NCBI GenBank assembly: GCA_002284615.2
Contig: MU069537.1
Location: 464,889 to 487,697 of the forward strand
Source: Dunaliella salina
Lineage: Eukaryota > Chlorophyta > Chlorophyceae > Chlamydomonadales > Dunaliellaceae
Direction of reading: 5' to 3'
DNA: 22,809 nucleotides
Below, piece after piece: positions 16,880 through 22,809 of the stretch. How positions within the stretch are numbered: the stretch's first letter is position 1; each line of letters starts with the position of its first letter. The notes under the pieces were generated by a model. The model saw nothing but the letters and a program-made list of their open reading frames with translations, was not told the DNA's origin and ran no database searches. Made by a program: the position numbers and the translations under genes.

Positions 16880-18580
16880 TGGAGGCGTGAATTCGCATGA
16901 TAGCAACTGACGAGGAGCATGGAGTTGATGGCATGGAGCTTTCAAGGACGTGAACGCCCTCCTTGTCTGGTAACATTCTTCTGCTTGGTTGCTGTCTTCT
17001 TGATTTGTGTGGCTGTCCTTCATGCCTGCTGCAGTGCGAGTTGACAAGGAGCTCTCAGCTTCCAGCGCCCTAGAGCATGGGGACAGTCATGTAAGCTGAA
17101 GAGGATGAATAGCAAGAAGTTCCGCAGGTCATGCTTTTCAGGTCCTGCCATCCTTATTCTGGGCCCAAGGGTTCCCTCTTCTGAAGAGTGGTGCCTTCCT
17201 TGTCGCTTGCTTGTCATGTCCTGTTGACATTCTTTTCATCACTTCCTTGTCTTGACGCTGCCAGCCTTGTGGCATGGCTGTCCGGGCATGTGTACAGAGT
17301 CATGACAGTGAAGGATGGAGTCAAAATGTTTCAGTGGAATTGCAGGAGGAGGGGCGAGGAGGGCTTGCTGCCTGGCTAAAGCATTGCTTTGAGCTTCCAG
17401 CTCCTTGGCTGACATATGTGCATGGAGGAGGCGAAGAGGAGTATGGAGTGGCAGCGGAGTGAAATGTCTGGTTTGATACTCCTCCTATGGAGGGTCCTGG
17501 CTCCCTTGCTTGAGGTGTTGGAATGTGTTCGAAGAAATCCTCATGCGCCCTGTCAACATGCTCTAGCTTTCAACTTCTTCTTGTGCTGTTAGGTTGTGTT
17601 GTTTGATGATGAGGCTCCAGTGGCAGGACAGCTAATTCTCTTTTCTTTATGTCTTCCCAGGCCTTTTGTGAATTTCTTGCTTGGCTGAATAGCAAATTCA
17701 CGCCCGTTCCTGTTGGTCTTCCTTGCTGCATGTGAGGTTGCCCAGGCAAGCATGCAAGAGTGCTGGTCAAAGAAACCCTGCTTGTCATGCTTATGATGTC
17801 CTGTTTTCTTGTTTGCCGTCAAGGTGGGCCAAGGAGAAGGCCTCTTGTTTTGGTCTGTCAAGCACTTCAGGTTAACACAATGCTGCAAGGTCGAACCTTG
17901 TTGCTGCTTGGAGACCTTCATGCCTCTTGCAGTTGTTTGTGTGACCGTCATGCATGCATGCATGCTGGCCTAATGGACGAGGAGCAGGGAGTCAACAGGT
18001 TTTTGACAACCTGCTGGTGTGAAAGGGAGGGTAATTGCTTTTGCAAGGTTCAGGCCTTTCTTGGTTGTGTGCTGTCCTTCCATCTGTCAAGACTGCTTAC
18101 ACCTGAGACCATCATATGGAGTTAGGACAACATGCATATAAAAGCATAAATTATGCGCAGGGAAATCTGTGGTGCTTGAAAAGGAGCATGGAGTTGAAGC
18201 ACTAAGTTGTCAAGGTGGGCCAAATAAAAATCCTGGAATGCCTCTTATTTTGGTGTGTCAAGTTTCTCAGGTTAACAAATTGCGACAAGGTCGAACCTTG
18301 CTGCTGCTTGGAGCTTCATGACTTTCTTGTTTGTGTGACTGTCATGCATGTATGACGTGCCAATTGACAAGGAGGATGCAGTCAAGGAGGCTTATGATGG
18401 CCTCTTGGTATACAATTGTTTGAGGAAGGGCAAAATCTGATGCAGGGTTTGTGTCTTCCTTGTTTTCTTCCCCTGAATTTGTGTCGTGTCATGCTTGCAT
18501 GTAGGGCGTCTCAATTGTGGAGGAGCATGAAGTCAAGGAGGTTCTGGTCTACTGGTACGAGAGGAAGGGATGCATGCATG
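16880..18580 (+). repeat. Interior degenerate repeats of the DNA element
   Basis: Similar blocks recur. The clearest pair is 17820-17975 and 18211-18370 (CAAGGTGGGCCAA, then CAGGTTAACA, CAAGGTCGAACCTTG, TTGTGTGAC.GTCATGCATG), offset about 391 bp. A motif GA[C/G]GAGCATG[G/A]AGT is found at about 16911, 18182 and 18516, with related forms at 17041, 17974 and 18362. GTCATGCATG-type strings recur at 17947, 18341 and 18865. No repeat unit encodes a protein. The blocks look like an expanded, decayed satellite carried inside the element. Confidence 0.55.
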
Positions 18581-19053
18581 ACATGCTGATGGGGTTGGAT
18601 TGTGCATGTCTTCCTTGTTTGCTTTCCTTACCCCGGTCTGGTCCTTCTATTCAGGTCAACTTGGTGCTTATGGAGGACAGGATTGGAGAGCAATTCAGGC
18701 CATGCCCAATATGACTTGGAGGCCTTTCTTTTACTTTTAAAGATCTTGTCGTGCAAGGCTTTTCCCGGCATTGTGGTGAATGATAGGGGTGGATGTGAAG
18801 GTGCAAGGAGGAGTTGTGGACTCCAACTCGGAAAACTGTCAGATTAAGTCCATGACATCCTTGCCATGCATGCATGTCCTGCTTTGGTGGCATCTTATGG
18901 TCGGTTGTTTTGTTTTGATGCTGTTTCAAACAAAGCCAAAAAAAGAGGTAAGAGGGATGGCATGATGGCTTGTTCCTTGTTTGCCTCCCTTGCTCTGATT
19001 CTTCTTGTTTGCAGGCCATGCAGGGAGCTCTTGTCTTCTTTGTGTTCTCCCTC

Positions 19054-19076
19054 AAGGTAAGGTAAGGTAAGGTAAG
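19054..19076. repeat. (AAGGT)n microsatellite
   Basis: Four and a half AAGGT units inside the DNA element. It looks like a chain of splice-donor-like GGTAAG strings, but there is no exon evidence. Confidence 0.9.
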
Positions 19077-19293
19077 ATTACACGCTATATCCGCCTTCAA
19101 GGGCAGCTGAGCGGAAAACATACCAACCTAGGCTAAAAAGGAAGCAGGCTCAAAAAACGAAAACAAAGTCTCCCTCAACTGTCTTTGTTACAGGCGGTGT
19201 CCACCTTGCCTGTGCTCGTTTTCGAGAAATGCAGCAAGGAAGAAGCGGGTACGGGAGTCCGGGCGAAATTTGGGCCCGCCTCAGGGAGGCGCT

Positions 19294-19380
19294 TGCTATT
19301 TCAACCGCTTTTCAACCGCAAGGGGTTGAATCAACCGTGCGGTTGAAATCAACCGCTTCAACCGCAATTCAACCGCACGG
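19294..19380 (+). repeat. Internal GGTTGAA/TTCAACC cluster
   Basis: Seven or more TTCAACC or GGTTGAA units in both orientations, including the palindrome CGGTTGAAATCAACCG. It matches the terminal arrays but lies about 770 bp inside the right end, so it may mark the end of a nested or earlier copy. Confidence 0.7.
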
Positions 19381-19547
19381 TAATGTTTGAACTTCAAGCT
19401 AAATTAAATTGGGGCAACATGGAGGCTTGTTTGGCACATTTTGGGCAGAGTAAGCATAATTGATAGTAGCCTCTGTGTAAAATACCCTTGTTAGTTTGAA
19501 TCTAGACATTCGTCACTGATTGGCAACTTGGCAGAGTCTGAAAGGGG

Positions 19548-19770
19548 TCTGAATCAGAGGTATTAAGTGACTGAACAGTCTGGGATGGCCAAGGATCAGA
19601 GGGTCTGAATCAAAGGAAAAAGGGTCTGCTTGGAGGTCTGGTTATTGACAGAATAGACACCTGTCTTGGATGGAATCAAAAACCTGTCTTAAATGGATTA
19701 AGACACCTGTCTTGGATGGAATCAGACAAAAAGGGCTCTGAAGAGGGTTTGAATCAGAGGTATACAGTGA
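19548..19770 (+). repeat. Short direct repeats (GACACCTGTCTTGGATGG and GTCTGAATCAGAGG)
   Basis: ACACCTGTCTTGGATGGAAT occurs at 19657 and 19703 with a diverged copy (ACCTGTCTTAAATGGATTAA) between them. TCTGAATCAGAGGTATT-type strings followed by AAGTGA/CAGTGA occur at about 19549 and 19749. This is minor satellite structure within the DNA element. Confidence 0.6.
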
Positions 19771-20025
19771 CAAAGCAGTAACAAATGCAAAAGGTGATGT
19801 GTTTTTTCATTTGCCACTATTGATGGTGAGGAAACATATTGCAAGGCAGACACTGAGGCACATGCACAGCCTATGAATTAAAATTTATAATAAGTACATA
19901 TTACAACAGGATGTGAATTTTGCAGAGAGATCTAGGTCCAGTAGTTTTTAAAAAAACGCATCAAGAAGCTCCATCGAAACCTATTGTACCCATTTATCAC
20001 CCCGTTTTTCCTACCTTTCCCTGTG

Positions 20026-20146
20026 CGGTTGAAATCAACAGTAGTTTCAACCGCGAAATTTCAACCGCAAACCTGCAGCTATAAACCAAATTTTCAACCG
20101 CTCTTCCACCACGGTTGATTTCAACCCATTCAAACGCTATTCAACC
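20026..20146 (+). repeat. Right subterminal GGTTGAA/TTCAACC array
   Basis: About seven TTCAACC or GGTTGAA units in both orientations precede the right terminus, ending CGCTATTCAACC. The reversed end, GGTTGAATAGCG, pairs with the left array start GGTTGAAGAGCG. Confidence 0.75.
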
Positions 20147-20168
20147 GAGGCGTGAAATGTCCGTCGGA

Positions 20169-20586
20169 AAGAGCGTACCTGAGTGACATTGGATGGAGTC
20201 TGCCATTCCTGGACTGCTTTGATTTTCTTTGGGTCAACACGGAGGCCATGCACTGATACAATGTGCCCCAGAAATTCAAGTTCTGAGCGGTTCAACTCAC
20301 ATTTGGGCAGCTTGGCATAGAAGCGTTGTTCACGAAGAATCTGAAGAACCAGCTGCAGATGCTGTTTGTGCTCTTCTGATTCGCAGAAGACCAGGATTTC
20401 ATCAATGTAAATGACAACAAATTTGCCAATGTAAGGAGCAAATATCTTGTTCATGGTAGACTGAAAAGTGGCTGGTGCGTTTGTCAGACCAAAGCACAGC
20501 ACTTCAAACTCATAATGCCCAAATGGAGTGTGGAATGTAGTCTTTGGCACATCCTCAAGTGTGATGCGAACCTGATGGTAACCTCA
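20169..20586 (-). pseudogene. Ty3/Gypsy RT, palm and thumb (active site YIDE)
   Basis: After TGA at 20584-20586, the same frame continues as GYHQVRI, TTFHTPFGHYEFEVLCFGLTNAPATFQ, KFVVIYIDEILVF and ELEFLGHIVS...GLRVDPKKIKAVQEW, ending at NVTQVRSF where the DNA element begins. The catalytic box is YIDE: the second Asp of YIDD is Glu (20398-20400), expected to disable polymerisation. All other Ty3 RT blocks are well conserved, which suggests recent decay. Confidence 0.92.
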
Positions 20587-21225
20587 TCGCAAATCAATTG
20601 AAGAAATTACCTTTGACCTGGACAGTTGGTCAAAAAGGTCTTCAGCACGCGGAAGTGGATACCTGTTTCTGATTGTAACTGCATTCAGAGCTCTGTAATC
20701 AATCACCATGCTGAGTCTGCCATCCTTTTTGGAGACAAACAGAGTGGATGCTCCAAAAGGACATGCACATGGGCGGATCCATTGCTTATCCATTAGAACA
20801 GAGATTTGCTTCTTGGCCTCTTCTAGCTCCTTAGGACTGAGCCTGTAAATGGGCTTGAAGGGAGGCCTTGCACCTAGCTCAAGCGGAATGGTGTGGCCAA
20901 CTCCTCTGTCAGGAGGAAGACCGGCTGGAACATCTGAAAATACATCTTTGTATTTGTCTAGAATTTGAGGGAGTTTTTGAGCAATTTCAACGCAACCAAC
21001 CCCGACAGCATGTGCTATCGGGGTTGGTTGCAATGAAATGCTCAAAAACTCCCTTGCTTTCTGCTCATGGCGGCAGCACTGCAGCAGCACCGCTGCATAG
21101 CGCTGAGGCTCCTGCTGGATGCTCAGAGCACCATTGGCCAGCAGGGCTAAGTCAAGCAAGGTTAGCATGGTCTCCGCATCCTTCTCCTTGCCTCCACACC
21201 AGACGGGGAGGGGGCACAGCGGCAC
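20587..21225 (-). pseudogene. Ty3/Gypsy gag capsid start fused to RT fingers (internal deletion)
   Basis: The frame begins in gag capsid-type sequence ([30 protein letters not shown]) and then, through a palindrome at 20968-21054, enters pol at [20 protein letters not shown]...[14 protein letters not shown], followed by RT fingers ([41 protein letters not shown]). The rest of gag, including zinc knuckle, and the whole protease are missing. A single TGA (CGA TGA) ends the frame at 20584. Removal of protease alone would block particle maturation. Confidence 0.88.
20968..21054. repeat. 87-bp near-perfect palindrome at the gag-pol deletion point
   Basis: AGGGAGTTTTTGAGCA at 20968 pairs with TGCTCAAAAACTCCCT ending at 21054. 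The arms are about 37 bp, with a central CAACCAACCCCGA/TCGGGGTTGGTTG block and loop 21006-21017. The right arm encodes nothing from the family; it is the antisense of the pol sequence on the left arm. Confidence 0.92.
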
Positions 21226-21237
21226 GGCACCCGTCTA

Positions 21238-21576
21238 AAGGTTGCCAGTGAGCATGGGTGAGGCGCCCTGATGGCCGTGCGCTGGCTGATGCGCTGCCAT
21301 TGCGGTCTGCTGCTGCTGGACTATTTGCTGTTGCTGTGCGAGCTGCTGCTGCTGTGTCTGATATAGCTGCTGCATCTGTTGCTGCTGTTGAGATGCTTGC
21401 TGCTGAGTTGGAGGCGCCTGAGGCCCAGCATTGCCAGCAGAAGTGTGCTGATGCTGCAGCTGCTGTTGCTGCATCTGCTGCTGGATCACAGCGTGCTGAG
21501 GATCTGGCAGGTGGTGATGAGGCTGATCCATTTCCTCGTCACCATCAGGGAAGGGGTTGAGAGGATGCGAAGCCAT
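21238..21576 (-). pseudogene. Ty3/Gypsy gag N-terminus, glutamine-rich
   Basis: An ATG at 21574-21576 opens MASHPLNPFPDGDEEMDQP, followed by about 60 residues dominated by Gln with His (CAG/CTG-rich DNA on the + strand), ending at TAG just after MLTGNL. The capsid segment resumes in another frame about 20 codons later (21225), so a stop or frameshift separates them. Gln-rich N-termini occur in algal and fungal Gag. A host polyQ transcription factor was considered, but the downstream gag and pol argue against it. Confidence 0.7.
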
Positions 21577-21648
21577 CTTTGGATGTTGTGCCTGAAGATT
21601 AGAGCAGAGCGCAAAGCAGTGTTGCACAAAAGCAAACAGCTGTATAGA

Positions 21649-22199
21649 TGTAACGGATATGGAGTATAGGTGGCTTGAGACACTCCACACCTTGGGACAT
21701 CTACGCGGAAAACCCACGGATGGCTGGAGACACTCCACATCCTGGGCTACAATATAAGGCTTACGAACGCCATTCGTTGCATTCCGGGCATTGCCTTTTC
21801 ACGAATGTCACAGTGGTAGCCAAGCCGGTCAAGGAATCCCGGAGGTCCTTGGTTCAAATCTTGGAGAGTACACTCTTTGGCGTTGTTTTCCCCAAAGGTC
21901 TTCGACCGTTGGCCGCGTCAAGTCCATAAAGCTGATGAATGCCCGAAAAAGTTGGCAAGAAAGCTAAGCTAATGAAGGCCCGCCATGATGGTCAGAAAGC
22001 TCTCGAGGACATGAGTTCAGGAGGGTGGGGGAGAGTGTAATGGATATGGAGTATAGGTGGCTGGAGACACTCTACAACTTGGGACATCTACGCGGAGAAC
22101 CCACGGATGGCCGGAGACACTCCACATCCTGGGCTACAATATAAGGCTTACAAACGCCATTCGTTGCATCCCGGGCATCGCCTTTTCACGAGTGTTACA
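21649..22199 (+). mobile_element. 551-bp TRIM-like LTR element upstream of gag
   Basis: Two 164-bp direct repeats (21649-21812 and 22036-22199, over 90 percent identical) both start TGTAA[C/T]GGATATGG and end CACGA.TGT.ACA, giving TG...CA. The flanks are ATAGA (21644-21648) and ACAGA (22200-22204), a 5-bp target duplication with one change. One base after the left repeat, TGGTAGCCAAGCCGG is a candidate primer-binding site; the purine tract GGAGGGTGGGGGAGAG directly precedes the right repeat. The 223-bp interior has no ORF. Length and layout fit terminal-repeat retrotransposons in miniature (TRIM). Each LTR holds a 50-bp internal duplication (TGGAGACACTCCACA). Confidence 0.88.
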
Positions 22200-22204
22200 A
22201 CAGA

Positions 22205-22500
22205 TTTGCGTGTTGCGTGCTGGTATGCCCCAAACAATATGGTTGACACAGGCCAGATGATAGGTCTGCGCTGTTACCTGGTAATACTCTCAACGTATAG
22301 GCATGTGCATACGGGATGAGATCAGGAGCCGGATATACCGGGTTCGACTCCCGGAGGACGAGCACAATATATTATAGGAAACTCGCCAGCCTTCGTCCTG
22401 TATTCTGTCTCTCCTGTCAGGCTATATTCTGCGTACTTCGTGACATTGGTAGCAGGAGTCTACCTTTGGGTTGCCCTGCTTCCACTCAGGTAAAGCTATT
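22205..22500. other. Unassigned stretch with a T-arm-like hairpin
   Basis: This may be residual Ty3 leader or LTR, but it does not match the LTR at 14554. CCGGGTTCGACTCCCGG (22338-22354) is a perfect tRNA T-arm (5-bp stem, 7-nt TTCGACT loop, Pol III B-box). No matching D arm, anticodon arm or acceptor strand was found upstream, so it is not annotated as a tRNA. Confidence 0.4.
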
Positions 22501-22504
22501 CTCA

Positions 22505-22809
22505 AGAGGCGTGCCTCGAGGGCAAGAAAGACTGCCTCTTGCCCTCGAGGTAAGGCTTGCCAGCTTCGGGTGGCACACCTCGAGCTGATGAACTCGGGTG
22601 ACTATCCTCGAGGGCAAGAGGCATACCTCGGGTGCAAGAGGTATGCCTCTTGCACCCTAGGCTGTCCACCCCACATAAGATGGCCTTGCTCGAGTGCACG
22701 AGGCACTCTCTTGTGCCTGAGGCATGCCTCTTGCCCTCGAGGATGTCTCCTGGTACCTTTGATCAAGGCACACCTCGAGAGCAAGAGGCGATCTCGCTCA
22801 CTTGAGGCT
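22505..22809. repeat. Palindromic CTCGAGG/CAAGAGG repeat tract
   Basis: Units such as CCTCGAGGGCAAGA, GCATGCCTCTTG and GAGGCATACCTCG recur about every 30-60 bp in both orientations. Two make strong hairpins: 22514-22527 with 22537-22550 (14-bp arms), and 22630-22641 with 22646-22657 (12-bp arms, TATG loop). The tract continues past the right edge. It encodes only repeat-derived open frames. Confidence 0.8.

Larger units (their letters stand above)
16582..20165. mobile_element. 3.58-kb DNA element with GGTTGAA subterminal repeats, inserted in the Ty3 RT
   Basis: The Ty3 RT is cut between VRSF (right side) and LGLANYF (left side), normally adjacent. Assigning 16582-20165 to an insertion restores that adjacency, with GGA present on both sides (16579-16581 and 20166-20168) as a possible 3-bp target duplication. 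The termini are imperfect inverted repeats: CGTCAGAAATTTTCTGGCAT then GGTTGAAGAGCGG at left; reversed right end GACGGACATTTCACGCC then GGTTGAATAGCG. Subterminal arrays of GGTTGAA follow at both ends. Subterminal repeats with 3-bp duplications recall CACTA/EnSpm elements, but the ends are not CACTA. No transposase is recognisable. Confidence 0.72.
14554..21640 (-). mobile_element. Chromovirus-type Ty3/Gypsy LTR retrotransposon, defective and split
   Basis: Gene order on the - strand is gag, (protease lost), RT, RNase H, integrase, chromodomain, polypurine tract, LTR, the Ty3/Gypsy order. Its length is inflated by a 3.58-kb DNA element within RT. Inactivating lesions: large gag-protease deletion at an 87-bp palindrome, TGA in RT, YIDE at the RT active site, frameshift and two stops in RNase H, loss of the integrase core, and no 5' LTR. 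The upstream leader is interrupted at 21649 by a TRIM-like element. Confidence 0.9.

Noticed and set aside
17038..18970. Protein-coding cargo or transposase in the 3.58-kb DNA element
   Set aside because: The longest frames (about 60-156 codons) coincide with decayed repeats, change frame between repeat copies and show no DDE/D or other catalytic pattern.
16592..20152. Mutator-type insertion with 9-bp target duplication (TCTGGCATG / CGAGGCGTG)
   Set aside because: Only 5 of 9 bases agree, and these boundaries leave about 20 bp of non-Ty3 sequence on each side. Boundaries at 16582/20165 restore the RT frame.
21258..21576. Host polyglutamine transcription or Mediator-type protein
   Set aside because: The Gln-rich frame is followed on the same strand by capsid, RT and later Ty3 domains. 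It is most simply the gag N-terminus.
21814..21880. tRNA or tRNA-derived SINE (TGGTAGCCAAGCCGG as A box, GGTTCAAATC as B box)
   Set aside because: Cloverleaf arms do not pair and there is no acceptor stem. The position, one base after an LTR ending in CA, explains TGGTAGCC better as a primer-binding site.

Overview
This window is eukaryotic nuclear DNA: one split gene beside a dense, nested graveyard of transposable elements, with a fossil of a small single-stranded DNA virus inside it. The split gene looks plant-type, the LTR element is a chromovirus, and the LINEs carry an RNase H, a zinc knuckle and a PD-(D/E)xK-type nuclease motif. With the GC-rich hairpin repeats, this suggests a green alga, probably chlorophyte. 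That placement is inference. Base composition is mixed, introns have GT/AG ends, and three ambiguous bases show it is a draft assembly.

Layout. 1-800: a (TG)n microsatellite and unassigned DNA. 901-2606 (+): the 3' half of an RraA-like gene (HMG aldolase/oxaloacetate decarboxylase fold) in three exons, with intron sequence around its 3' splice sites that is partly duplicated. 2607-4390: no clear gene; short retroposon tails and a candidate inverted-repeat element with a small ORF. 4395-14070: remains of at least four copies of one non-LTR retrotransposon (LINE) family, on both strands, all broken by frameshifts, stops and insertions. Between two of them (about 10549-11990) lies a CRESS-DNA-virus-like Rep pseudogene in a head-to-head arrangement. 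A complete 293-bp LTR element with perfect 5-bp target duplications has inserted into that Rep.

14554-21640 (-): a chromodomain Ty3/Gypsy element read right to left: Q-rich gag, RT, RNase H, zinc-finger integrase, chromodomain, polypurine tract and one LTR. It is dead: an internal snap-back deletion removed most of gag and the protease, the RT box is YIDE, RNase H has a frameshift and two stops, and the integrase core is deleted. A 3.58-kb DNA element (16582-20165) with subterminal GGTTGAA repeats splits its RT. A 551-bp TRIM-like LTR element (21649-22199) sits just upstream of gag. The right edge (22500-22809) is made of palindromic CTCGAGG/CAAGAGG units.

The only candidate host function is the RraA-like enzyme. 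Everything else is mobile or viral DNA, and the nesting gives a relative order: LINE and Ty3 bodies first, then the small LTR elements, the DNA element and short retroposons. The strongest observations are the endogenous Rep with its candidate origin, the two miniature LTR elements, the GGTTGAA element, the hairpin-mediated gag-pol deletion, and the unusual domain content of the LINE family.
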